Origin: Austropuccinia psidii | Lineage: Eukaryota; Basidiomycota; Pucciniomycetes; Pucciniales; Sphaerophragmiaceae | DNA: 64,000 bases | Direction of reading: 5' to 3' | NCBI GenBank assembly: GCA_023105745.1 | Contig: JALGQZ010000005.1 | Span: 496,001 to 560,000, forward strand | Shown here: one piece after another, positions 22,639 to 32,790 of the stretch | Position numbering within the stretch: the first letter of the stretch is position 1 | Layout of the letters: each line of letters opens with the position of its first letter | The notes under the pieces: model-generated | What the model saw: only the letters and a program-made list of their open reading frames with translations | What the model was told of the DNA's origin: nothing | Database searches by the model: none | Translations under genes and position numbers: made by a program

Positions 22639-23222
22639 TCATGGTTCTGGCCATCTGAAATACATTTTCCATGGCATCCTGTAGCCCTGGCTGTAAGGCT
22701 TTGTGGCTGGTGCCTTGCGTTTGCCCTTGTTCTGAGCTTGTGGCTGCTTTTTCACGTTGGAATTGCTGCTGCTGGCTACTGGGGCTGGTTTTGGCACTTG
22801 CTTGGGTGGTGGAGGGTTGTTTTTCCTCCATTCTGCTGTCAAAAGCATCATGTTCTTCTTTTACATCAATGGATGCCATCCATTGAGTAACTTGAAAGTG
22901 CTGGGATGGACCAGGAATTTTCTCACAGTCAGGTAAGAATTCATGCAATTTTTCCACAGATATGCAAGGATCTTATACTCTTTGTGCTGCAATGCATTGT
23001 TGTAAGCCTTCTGGCTGGCTTTGTATATGTCCGCTGAGGCTTCTTGTGGTGGGGTCAGCTCTGTTTGAAGGTAAAATAGTATTATCAGCTTCAGAATGAC
23101 ATAATTTATTAATTTGGAGGTCATCAACTGACCCTTGTCCTTCTGTAACTGATTGGCTTCTGCCATAATCACGTATATGACCTTTTTGGGAGCTGCTTGA
23201 GGGGTTATAGCTGGCTCCTTAT
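22639..23222 (-). pseudogene. Element A accessory frame Y (overlaps Gag frame X)
   Basis: From the AG acceptor at 23223-23224 the frame reads through APKKVI, MAEANQLQKDKG, YKASQKAYNNALQHKEY, LWKNCMNSYLTVRK, LLNGWHPLM, WRKNNPPPPKQVPK and KPYSQGYRMP to a stop at about 22639, with one stop after HPLM. The same strand in frame X (ATG 23234-23236 down to about 22592) is also largely open. MNSYxxVRK...GWxPM is conserved in element D frame Y, and the C-terminal PY(S/P)Q(G/N)YR(M/I)P as well. Function unknown; basic and proline-rich, perhaps nucleic-acid binding (inference). Confidence 0.6.
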
Positions 23223-23287
23223 CTGGTTGAAGGCATATTTTATGATTAAAAGGCTTAAAAATAGTATTTTTATGTCAAAAAACTAAG

Positions 23288-23485
23288 TATTGGCCAAATC
23301 CTTTGCCTTCTGAAGGGTATTACTTATATCCAAGTCAATTAATTCAGAAGAAATTGGTTTAGGTTGATTATTTTGAGTTATAATAACTGTACTATTATGG
23401 TCAGAATTCACAGTACATGCAGGAATAATGCTGGTTAATGTTGAGGCTGTTCCAATATTTTCTTGTCTTACCACGTTTTAAGACA
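23288..23485 (-). other. Element A leader exon
   Basis: 198 bp, preceded by a TTTTAG acceptor; same length as the A4 leader exon (61372-61569). The frame TASTLTSIIPACTVNSDHNS...QNNQPKPISS is shared with A4. The donor is CTTAGT, where A4 has GTAAGT, so splicing should be lost in this copy. Confidence 0.6.
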
Positions 23486-23689
23486 CTAAAATCAATAAAA
23501 AAGCCAATTGATTGAGTAAAAAAGAATTTTTCAATAGAGAAATGAAAAAAATAAAACCTCACTTATAATATGAAAAAGTTATTTTTTATGGATTTTTTTT
23601 AAATTATAAGTATTTTTTATATCTTTTTAAATTTTTCAATATGAGAAAAAAGATTTAAAAAGAGTAAAAAATTATGTCACAGGTAAAAT

Positions 23690-23707
23690 ATCACGACTGG
23701 GCCCCCA
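23690..23707 (-). promoter_or_regulatory. Element A primer binding site, tRNA-Pro-like
   Basis: On the minus strand, two bases after the 5' LTR, TGGGGGCCCAGTCGTGAT is complementary to a tRNA 3' end of the form CACGA-CTGGGCC-C-CCA. That fits a T-stem, a 7 bp acceptor strand, discriminator C and CCA, which suggests tRNA-Pro (inference). Confidence 0.7.
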
Positions 23708-23709
23708 AA

Positions 23710-25527
23710 TGTAAGGTGTGGATATGAAACTTTGATTAAAAAATCAAGTACTTTTCCTGTCCTCAAAATTTGTATAAGGTAAAATATAATTGAAATTAGT
23801 ATGAAATAGTATTTTTAAGAGAAAAACCACCAATTTTATTGTCTTTAACTTTATAAGTATAAAGCCATAATATTATAAAGATTTATTGTTTTACCAAGAA
23901 TAAAAATTTATCCAAAAATACTCTACAAGAGATATTTAAGGCTACAAAAGAAATTTCTTCAAGAGCAATTTGAATTTGAATTAATTGAGAAAAGAACTGA
24001 AAGCAATTAATTAAATAAAAAAGTCTTTAAAAAAATATTTAAAGAGAAAACACACCCAAAAGTGACCAGAGTGAATTTGTAAACAAAGTGACAAAGTTAA
24101 CAGTGATGAAAGATGCTTTAGTTCCCTTTTGGGGTGGTTCAAGGGGTAAAAATGATTATAGAGTTACAAAAAATGATTATAGTAATTTTTAAGTGGTTAA
24201 ATGGTTTAAAATGATTTAAAAAGGGTGGTTTGAATCTTTTATTGATTGGTTTAACAGTGTTTAAACTAATTATAAAAGGAAAAGATTCTAACATGAAAAG
24301 AAATGTGGGGAAAAGAAGACATTCTTTCATAGCCATAAATTTTCTTACTCCAAAAGTAAAATTTACTCCTTTCAGTCGTGGAAAGAATCCTGACAACAGA
24401 AAAGCCAATTATGGCATCATTGAACCCTGATTTAGACCAAAAAAGGGCTGGTTTAAGCCCTTTTGTGCTATTTTTAGCCATTTTAGACCCTTAAATCAGT
24501 CATTACTATAGTAATGTCTGGTCTAGAGCCTTAAAAACACGTCAGAATGTGTGTAAGAGACGTAGAAACCAGTTGAATTTTTTTTTACTAATATTGCTTC
24601 ACCTTAAGGGTAGTTTTACCCCCTTGGCAATAGTTAAAGCTGCCCTGCTTGGTATCAAAACCTCATCATCTATTGAGCCACAGACCCTGTGACTCAATTC
24701 CAGGCCAAAAATGATCAGCTTTTGCGTGGATTTTGACATTCCATGCCTTTCAGCAAGGATATTGGGGGTCTGGCTACCCCTTGGAGCTAGAATACCTTCC
24801 CCCCAGAATTAATCTTTCCAATTATTTGTTTCTTTAATTCCTCACCATGTAATAAACTTGTAATTTACACATACAATTCAATTGAGGTTTACAGTACACA
24901 ACTGTAATAATTGATACCTCATATGTAAATTACAGTTCACTTATGTAATACACGCGCACATTTTGACATTTCAATTGAAAATACTTCAATTCCTCATAAC
25001 TTCTAAATTACACACAACACCTCAATTTTAACACAAAAATTGATCATTAACACCACATGTGGTGTGAATTAGATTAAGGTTTTGAGGATTTTCAATTTTT
25101 TTACATAAAATACTAAAAGATTAATTTAAGCTTATTTACAGTCGAGTTACAGAAATTTTACGCAGAGGTGACCCCACCTTAAATTTTATGAGAAATCCAA
25201 TGGTGAAGTGATTTTCTTAAGTTTGTTTATTGGATAAAAAGTTATAATCTATTTTATGTAGCATTTCACCAAAAATATTTTAATTTCATTAATTTTATTA
25301 AAAATTCATTTTTACTTAATTTTTTCAAGTAAAAATGCATTTTCACAATTTTAAAATTTAATGGAATTTTTATTTTAAATTATAGTTAAATTTTTATTTT
25401 TGTATATAAATTTGTATTTATATTTTGATTTTTTTGATGATATAAATAAATTTATTTCATTTATATTTATATCTTATTTTGTTATTTGTGGTCTTTTGGG
25501 TATATGAAAATACCTATAAGGCTCACA
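23710..25527 (-). repeat. Element A 5' LTR
   Basis: 1818 bp, TGTAAGGTGTGGATATG...AAGGCTCACA on the plus strand, partner of 4125-5890. The 3' end in element orientation carries CTTGATT-TTT-AATCAAAG, an inverted repeat also seen in D and G LTRs. Confidence 0.93.
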
Positions 25528-25551
25528 ACTAACTAATTACAAAATTCTTAG

Positions 25552-26150
25552 GTGTTTACTCCAGAAAACTAGGTTCAACTCCTCATCAAATTGAAACAGA
25601 TAATAATAAATGGACCAAGCTTAATCAATATGACAAATGTGTTTACTCAAGACTCTCCCATTTTTCAAAATTAGAAGCTAATGAAAATCAGTCATTAATG
25701 GAAGAAGCCAAATTACCAAATTTCAGCCAACTTGAATGGACTTCTGCCAATCCAAAGGAAGAATTCAAATAATTTACCAATGTCATTTTCAATCAGGATG
25801 GAGGTTTCAATAAGCCAAACCAAGATTTAAGTAATCCCAATGCCTGGACTTATGGTATATTTGCTTTTGTATCAAAAAAAGATTTCAATCCCCTGCCAAC
25901 TGTCTTCACCCCCTCTGGACATGGCTTACACTTCCCCGAATTGAAAATGGAGATTGATTTTTCAAAAAAACCAGGTACCATGGAAATTCTTTGGAAGACA
26001 TCAACTATGATTCATCATACAACAAAGCCTCTTCCAGAAATTATCAATCATGATAAAATAACTCATTTTGGATGTTCTTTTCAAATCAACCATAAATTAT
26101 TTAATGTAGGTGACAAATCATTGAAAATGAAACCCACCAAAATTAATTAA
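25552..26150 (+). pseudogene. Tet-like 2OG-Fe(II) oxygenase family, catalytic part
   Basis: After the TTCTTAG acceptor at 25551 one frame runs to a TAA at 26148-26150: VYSRKLGSTPHQIE, KYDK-like QYDKCVYSRLSHF, LPNFSQLEW, then the core NQDGGFNKPNQDLSN, WTYGIFAFV, FTPSGHGLHFPE, MEIDFSKKPGTMEILWKTS, MIHHTTKP, THFGCSFQINHKL. Rust Tet-like dioxygenases have HxD, a distal His and an Arg at the equivalent places (family knowledge). Here HxD reads NQD and the Arg position reads His; only the distal His is kept. One in-frame TAA lies at 25770-25772. It is the second half of the gene at 3423-4085 and is clearly dead. Confidence 0.6.
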
Positions 26151-26297
26151 AACGTCAATGGGTACTTTCAAAGAGATATGCAGGATCAAAAAAGAGCCAA
26201 AAAATATTAATTGTAAATAGTTTTATTTTACCAATAATATCTCCACACCATTGTATGCCATTAAATTAAGTACATAAATCAATGGTCCTGATGAAAT

Positions 26298-27543
26298 TTA
26301 CAATTGACTATTTTTCCATTCCAAAGTAAAAGGTTTAATTTTTTCATGCATATTTACCACAACTTCCCCAATCTTGTTATTGGCCAGATTTTCTGCATGT
26401 GGTGGATCATCATCTTCATATAAATCAAGCCATTAATCACCAATTGGTGCTAACATATTATGTAAAATTGTGCAAGAAACAACCCAACTAACAAAATATT
26501 TAATTTAATGATTATCCCTCATTTGATTTTGCATTTCCCTTAGAGAAAACCACCACCCATTCAAAATTCCAATTGCATGCTTGATTATGACCCTTGATTT
26601 TGCTAGACATTAATTGAAAGAACGATTGTCTTCATTCTGTGCTACAACTCCCTTATATGCTGGAACAACCCAAGGGGAGCTTGCATATGCTGAATCAGAA
26701 AGTAAGTACTGATCCTTTTCATAAAACTCTTGAGGTGTTTGTGTTATTTTCATATGTTGATAGACATTCAAATCATGAAGTGACCCAGTACAACCAACAT
26801 GTAGAGCAGTGAACTGTTTGTTGATATTGCAAAACAGTTGTATTGACATAGAATACCTTAATTGTAAACAATAAAATAAATGAAATAAAGAAAAATGATT
26901 CAAAAGCTTACCTCTTTTTGCAATCAAAATAGGCTTCACCATCATTGGGGGGACTTTGTGATAATGATATGAGACTCCCATCAATAAACCCAATGCACCC
27001 AGGGAAGCTTTCTGCTTTCATTACTTGAGAAATCTCTCTTTGGTGTTCTATTGTTGGTCACACAATCACTTTGCGCTTCAAATTCATTAATATCTGGGTG
27101 ACTCTTTGAGTGTACAAAACAATATCCCCTTGGCTAATTCCAAATAACATTCCAATCTTTCCCAAAGATGCCCCATTGCCATTTGATCCTAGCCTTGATA
27201 ATGCAACAGGCAATCGGATAGCAGGATTGTGTTGTTTTTTTTGTGATGAGTTTTGAAATGTTTTATCAGCTTCAATTTGTGCAACCAGTTTCTTAAATGA
27301 TTCATGTGTGGTCCTACATAGCTGGAGAAACTTTTCAGATGATAATGTTTGTAAATCATTCATTGTATAGATGTAATGTGATGGATATCTTCTACAAGGA
27401 TTGATGTATCTTTGGGATGTTATCATATCTAATAAGATTATATCTTCCTGGATATCAGAATCAATATCAGAGTTGAGAGAATCAATGAACTGCAGTGAGT
27501 TTAAGGTCTGAAGTAAAGGTAGTCTTTGCAATGCCTTGGGCAT
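26298..27543 (-). pseudogene. PIF/Harbinger transposase (DDE_Tnp_4), two exons
   Basis: ATG at 27543 (MPKALQRLPLL). Helix-turn-helix-like RLPVALSRLGSNGNGASLGKIGMLFGISQGDI precedes the catalytic domain: GFIDGSLISLSQSPP (first Asp), intron 26857-26911 (55 bp, GTAAGC...TTAAG) after FDCKKR, then CNINKQFTALHVGCTGSLHDLNVY (second Asp), DSAYASSPWVVPAYKG, SRVIIKHAIGILNGWW and a VSCTILHNM end block. The intron restores the frame and is expected for a family member. Stops: TGA at about 27058 (likely from Trp), TAA at about 26610 (likely from Gln), and more near 26512 and 26430. Cut-and-paste transposase, inactive here. Confidence 0.88.
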
Positions 27544-27699
27544 GGTAAATGAAGAAAAGGCCTGTAGTAAATGCAATTTGAAATCAAATAATTTGATAAG
27601 TGACAAGTGTATTCAGATTTTATGCAAGACAAGGAAGGTTTTATGAAATTTAACATGCCCTTACTGAGTTGTGTGTTTTAAACATGTGCCTTTATGGGA

Positions 27700-27862
27700 A
27701 GCTAAAGGCAGGATTTTAGTATGTAAACATGGGATTTGGTACCTCAAAATACCACACCTCTTGAGGTGTGGGATTTCTAAAGTCCCAAAAGATTAATGCA
27801 GGCTTTTGGTAAAAAAAGTGGGATTTGGAGTGTGGGATTTGGTAACTTTGACACCCCGTATT
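27700..27862 (-). repeat. Subterminal repeats and palindrome at the Harbinger 5' end
   Basis: Four GTGGGATTT/TGGGATTTGG units (about 27730, 27769, 27820, 27834) surround a perfect 9 bp hairpin, CCACACCTC-TT-GAGGTGTGG (27752-27771). The outer limit may be GGGGTGTCAAAGTTACC (minus strand, ending near 27857). I did not find a matching inverted end on the other side. Confidence 0.55.
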
Positions 27863-28091
27863 AATTTTGTCTGTAGAATTCTCTTCTTTTGATTTAAAAA
27901 AGTTAGTTTTTTCTTTAAAATATTAATTAAACTTCTTAAGCTAATAAGAGTCATAATAAATCTCAAATTTTTTAAAAAAAAGAACTGATATGTATTTAAT
28001 TTATCATTATATGATAAAAGAAAATTTGAAATAAAACTTATTAAAATCACTCAATTCTTATATGAACTTTATTACATTTAAATTTTATAAT

Positions 28092-30002
28092 TGTGAGCCT
28101 TGAGGTATATTTTACATACCCAAATAGGGTACAATTATCAGTAAAAATAAAATACTGAACTATGCATAACCCATAAGTCATGCATATATTCAAAATTCAT
28201 CATTTTTGAGTTCAGAAAAGATGAATAACTTTTTTGTGAGTAAGTAAATCCATGGATTTAAGGCCAGATTTGGATTCTACACAAACGTTCACCTTGGGTA
28301 GCCCCACAGGGTGAATAAGCTTAAATTAACTCTATGAGGTGGTAATATGGAAAATACTTCAACACAACATCATTAATACCACATGAAAGAATTGTGTTAA
28401 TTTTTGTTTTTCTCAATTTCACGCCAAAATAATGGGAATGTGAGAAATCCCATGTTACATATACACTAAGAATAGTGTTATGCATGTTTATGTCACTTGA
28501 TATTAGGGTATTATTACATACACTTTTGGTAAACCCATAGTGGATATCAGTCTTGAAGCCTTAATTTCTATTTTTGACGTGAAAATAGTCAGGGGGGACA
28601 AAAGCCATCAAAGAGAGCCAGGGTACCCAACTTCTGAGGCCTCTGAGGCATGGACATCTCTAAAGCTTAGATCCATGGCTTATCTTGGCCTGATTAGTAT
28701 ACCCAAACCTTTTGGGAAATTGGTACCAAGTCAAAACCTCATTATATCATAAGAAAATGGCAAATAAGCTGCTATTTTGAGGTGCCAAGGAGGTAAAGAG
28801 CAACTTAGACTCTTGTAACCATGTCAATTCTTAATTATTTTCCATTAATGAACCTTAAATGAGTAATTAAAACCCTTTTTGTACTATTATCCATTGATTT
28901 ACCTCATAGAAACCTGCCATACTGTGCTATTTGCAATTCTACATAGAAATGAGGTAAAACATTCAAAAATTCATTAAAAATACAATTCTTAACAAATATT
29001 TATGAAGCTTTTAGTACCAATTGAGAATAGTATTAAATATAAAGAAAACAAAAATTATTATGGCTTCATAAGTAAAATTAAAAGTTTTACTTACAGTCCA
29101 TTTTTGATGATTCCATGTGAAATACTGAATCTTCAAAAATTCACAAAAAATACACCCTGTGATGAAATTTCTAATAGCAGTGATCACTTTGAGCAATTGA
29201 TGTTTATTTTGAAATAAAGGAAGATTTAGAGTTGTTACTACTTTTATTCTTAACCATAAATGGGTTGGTAGTCATGTAAAAGAATTAATTGAGTAATTAT
29301 GATAATCCTATGTGATAAAAAATGATGCAATAAATAATGGAAAAAGGATTATTGTTTTTGAATTCACTTATTTTTTAGTTTGCTCTATGGCATGCCTCTA
29401 TGAGTTGTCTTTGACTTAAAAGAGGCCTCCTCTTGCTGTTTTTTCCAAATCATCTTATTATCCAATTATATCTTTGTTACCAACAAGTAAGTAGTAGTTA
29501 AAAATTTTCTTAAGTGCTTTATTATTCAATAATAGATAGGAAATACATGAAATCCTAGAAATAAACTATCTATTTTTGTAATATTTCTATAAATCAATTT
29601 CAATCCCTTAAACCCACAATTTATCTGTCAAATCTCTCTACCATATCCTTTCCAATTTTCATTGAATATTAGTGAGTGATTTATGATTAATTCTTAAAGT
29701 TTTTTCTCTTATATTTTTTTTCTTCAAGAATTATATTTATAATTATTCTTGTAAGAAATAATTATATATTAAAATAATCTCATTATTTTAATAATGAAGT
29801 TTTATTATTTAAATACTTCTTGTAATTGATTCTTGTAGAAAATTACTGCTTACTTTTATATTTACTATTAGTGTATAAAAAGTAAAAGAAATGATTATTT
29901 TAATTGTTGGTATAATAATTTTATTATTATATTTCATAAGAACAGTCATAGTATTCTTGATTAATAGTAATATTATCAATAATTTCATAGACACATCTTA
30001 CG
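28092..30002 (+). repeat. LTR G1 (G family)
   Basis: Starts TGTGAGCCTTGAGGTATA (28092) and ends TTTCATAGACACATCTTACG (30002), with the termini of the A/C/D class but a different body. Its last 800 bp match G2 (52249-52769 and 54093-54451). The flanks ATAAT and CATTC do not match, and no primer site follows, so it may be a damaged solo LTR or a truncated element. The ORFs inside are accidental. Confidence 0.7.
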
Positions 30003-30640
30003 CATTCACTCCTTGACCAGAGTGAAGTGATTATCCTGCCAATGAAGGATAGCAATGGCAAGAGGACATTCTAAATTGGGCTGATCATCACCATTTCTTG
30101 TCACCCATGGGATTAAAACACCAAAGTAAGTCCTCTCTCTTATCCCTGTCTATTTTTCCTTCACACAATCAAACTGACTCTTTGTCATCACACATAGAGA
30201 AAAACACACCAAATCCCCCTTGACAAGACTATCCCATTCCCATATGCCTCACAAGCAAACTCTGGGGAAACTCACTCCAGGCCCAAGCGGCACCCAATGG
30301 TCAAAGGACTCATTCTGAAGTAAGCAGAAAGCTATTTCATTTCTCATTTTAAATTTTGCAGTAAGTGAAATGACTCTGCCTCCTTTTGTAGAAATCCCCC
30401 AACACAATGAGCCATCCATTTGCAGCCCAACCAAACCTATTCCAGCGTCAAGTCAAGCCTGCAATTATCAACTCCAATCACATGAGAACAATTTGACTCA
30501 TAGGTCTGATTCAATCAAAGGAGGCTCCTTTTTGGTAAGTACCAATCTTCATTTTTTTTGATATAAACATTCCATCACCCCTCCTTTGATCAGCTCCAGC
30601 TTTTCCTGCTACTTGGGGCTCTATAATAATCATTGACAAT
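30003..30640. other. Unassigned sequence with possible exon and splice donor
   Basis: More GC-rich than its surroundings. A short plus-strand frame (30370-30534) runs into a consensus donor GTAAGT at 30535, and another ATG-led degenerate frame starts at 30641. I cannot name a product. Confidence 0.35.
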
Positions 30641-31063
30641 ATGCCCACGGATCCCCCCTCCTGTTCCCCCTCCCACCACTTCTACCCTGGTGCCTTCCCT
30701 GAAGATACCTCCCATTTCCTCCTCCCCCCTGTGCAAGGCAACCCTCATTCAAACAATGAGGCTCTGAAGGAATTCACCAACTTGAAACCAACCCTCATGA
30801 TTCCTTGAGCAATCATCCACAAATCAATCAACCAAATCTTTTTGGATAAATGCTGATTGCTACAAATGATTAATTTTGTGGATGTGACTAATCAAAATGA
30901 GATGCACCAGGAATTCCAGAAGGAACTAAAATCTTTCCTTGGAAGAACATTGGAGGCCTATCCAGTGGAGGAAATTACAGGGATAGCTGAAAAGTTCCTT
31001 CAAAAAGAAAAAAAAATAGTTTTTGTCTTGTTTTCACTTTACTTTTTTAATATGCTCCTTTGA
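30641..31063 (+). pseudogene. Degenerate hypothetical ORF
   Basis: One frame from the ATG at 30641: PSHHFYPGAFPEDTSHFLLP, NNEALKEFTNL, then TGA at 30806-30808, a second TGA at 30854-30856, then FVDVTNQNEMHQEFQKELKS and EEITGIAEKFLQKEKK. Both stops are TGA, each one C-to-T step from CGA. The amphipathic tail resembles a helix bundle. I have a vague memory of this as a repeated rust hypothetical, but give no function. Confidence 0.45.
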
Positions 31064-31386
31064 ATAATAAAGCTGTAATGAAAGAGAAAAAGATTCACTT
31101 TTTCTTATTATTTTTATCAATTTTTTTCTTTATGTAGTCAATTCTGTAAATAGCCTCTTTCCTGAGAATAATTTTTGTGAGAGATCCAACAAGTTCTTGA
31201 GTAAGTATTTCTTTGTGCAAACCTCCTTTTCAGAAAATAAACAAATAGTAATCATTAACATCATCTACATTTTCTGCATCCATGGGTCCATACTGTTTGA
31301 GATCTTCACTTAAAAAAACTGGCATTCCCCACATGTGAGAAATACACCTGAGATGAGTGAGTCATTACCAGTCCTAAGGACACATG
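31064..31386. other. AT-rich stretch, nothing recognised
   Basis: Contains T-rich runs and one GTAAGT at 31201. No coding or repeat signal that I can support. Confidence 0.4.
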
Positions 31387-31705
31387 CATAAGTATGTGTG
31401 TGAAGGGGCAGGAGCATGGACATACATAAGTATTTGTGTGTGAAGGGGAAGGAACCTGGACAAGCATAAGTATTTGTGTGTTAAGGGCTGGAACCTGGAC
31501 AAGTGTAAGGATTCGCGTGTGAAGGGCCAGGAACCTGAAAAAAGCACAAGGATTTGCATGTGAAGGGCTGTGATCCTGGAAAAGCATAAGCAATTGTGTG
31601 GCAAGCACACATATACTAGACATGCATAAGGATTTGCATGTGAAGCATAGGTATACTAGACATGCATAAGAATTTGCATGTGAACAGCCAGAATCCTGGG
31701 AAAGA
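31387..31705. repeat. Minisatellite with about 40 bp units, CATAAG type
   Basis: Eight imperfect units start near 31388, 31425, 31465, 31503, 31544, 31583, 31624 and 31664. Each has CATAAG-TATTTG(T/C)(G/A)TGTGAA followed by GGGCCAGGAACCTGGACAAG or a variant. The reverse strand is open in two frames and reads as repeats of HTxILMLVQVPAPS-like peptide, which follows from the repeat rather than showing a gene. Confidence 0.85.
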
Positions 31706-32600
31706 AGATGAACCCAACCCCTGTTGTGTGACAATGAGGCATACAAGCATCATGGGAGGCAATCCCCCTTTTTTGGGATGACCAACTGGCTCACTCAGAA
31801 TATTTCTGTGATTGGGTTCATCATGTATGCCCACAAGCCCCCGTACCCTATGGCTCTAAACACTTACTATGATTAAATGTCACTCATATCAAATTGAGGG
31901 AGAGAATTTGTCATTTGAAATTGGTAATGAGGTGAGACTGGAGGATCCTGAAATGAAATACTGGAGTGGTCAACTTTTGAAACTGTAAATTAGCATTGAA
32001 GAGTTTGATATCGATTCCAAATGGAAACAATGCCTAAGAATGGTCAATTGGGGAAATGAACAGCCCTCAGTGTGGAACAAAATCATTGCATGAGCATTGT
32101 GGGAGCTCCTTTTGGTGTGGGATGAAATAAGGCAGTACCTTGGGGGGAAAATTAATGGTAAGTCTGTTTTGAACTTCAGAATTGTCCAATAAACATGGGT
32201 GCTAAGGTGTATTGGCTGCCCCTCTAATTAACACTGAATAGTCAGCCCACATAGAATCACAAAATAAAATAATATTTGTGGCTTTAGCAGATAGAGAAGA
32301 ATTATCAGAAGTCTCTAAATCAGACCTATCAATAAACCTACAGTAAGAACTCTTTTTTAAAACTAAAATTTCTGATAAATTAAAGACTAAGATTTTTTGT
32401 TATTTTAATAGAGGTAATTATAAAATGTTTTTCTCTATTTTTCTGTTATTTTAATTAGATTAATAAGATTTTTTTTGGTTTTATGTTGATTATAATGCTT
32501 TTTTTATATTAATACTAATACTAAAACTTTGAGATTTGATTCTTTTGATATTCTTAATATTGAGTTTGTATCACTACTTCTTTTCTTTTAATAATACTGG
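31706..32600. other. Gene-free AT-rich stretch
   Basis: No LTR end, splice-consistent ORF or RNA gene seen. Short fragments read like decayed coding DNA (near 31850-32200) but I could not assign a family. Confidence 0.4.
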
Positions 32601-32790
32601 GCTTCTGAGAAAAGCTACTAAGCTTTTAACTAAGGCTATACTACTATTTTTTTAATAATACTAAGCTACTGAGAAAGGCTACTGATTTTTGTCACTACAG
32701 CTATACTACTACAATTCCACAATAATAAGCTACTGAGCTAGGCTACTGAGTTTTTACAACTAAACCACTACTACTACACTAGATATCCTG
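32601..32790. repeat. Tandem repeat with about 66 bp period
   Basis: Three imperfect units with the core AAGCTACTGAGAAAGGCTAC followed by a CACTACAGCTATACTACTAC-like part (starts near 32601, 32662 and 32728). On the minus strand CTATAAATAGAGG lies about 60 bp upstream at about 32850-32862, like LTR promoters in this window. Confidence 0.65.

Larger units (their letters stand above)
4125..25527 (-). mobile_element. Element A: nested Ty3/Gypsy LTR retrotransposon
   Basis: Boundaries are set by two related LTRs (4125-5890 and 23710-25527), both with TG...CA ends, flanked by the 5 bp duplication ACTAA. Coding is on the minus strand in the order leader exon, overlapping X/Y frames, Gag, protease, RT, RNase H, integrase, chromodomain-like tail. 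The pol gene order (RT-RNaseH-IN) is Ty3/Gypsy. The 21.4 kb length results from insertion of element B into the integrase; without B it is about 10 kb. The LTRs differ visibly (by eye roughly a tenth of sites in the first 150 bp, plus indels), and gag and pol carry many stops and frameshifts, so it is old and non-autonomous. Confidence 0.92.

Noticed and set aside
26151..26297. GGGTACTTTCAAAG at 26159 as the Harbinger 3' inverted end
   Set aside because: Only a loose resemblance to GGGGTGTCAAAGTTACC and no matching 3 bp target duplication.
28092..30002. G1 as the 5' LTR of an intact element running into 30003-34500
   Set aside because: No primer site follows 30002 and no Gag or Pol similarity was found downstream.
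31306..31834. Minus-strand ORFs with repeated HTxILMLVQ peptide, a possible repeat secreted protein
   Set aside because: The peptide repeat follows directly from the 40 bp DNA repeat; no signal peptide and no start in a supported context.
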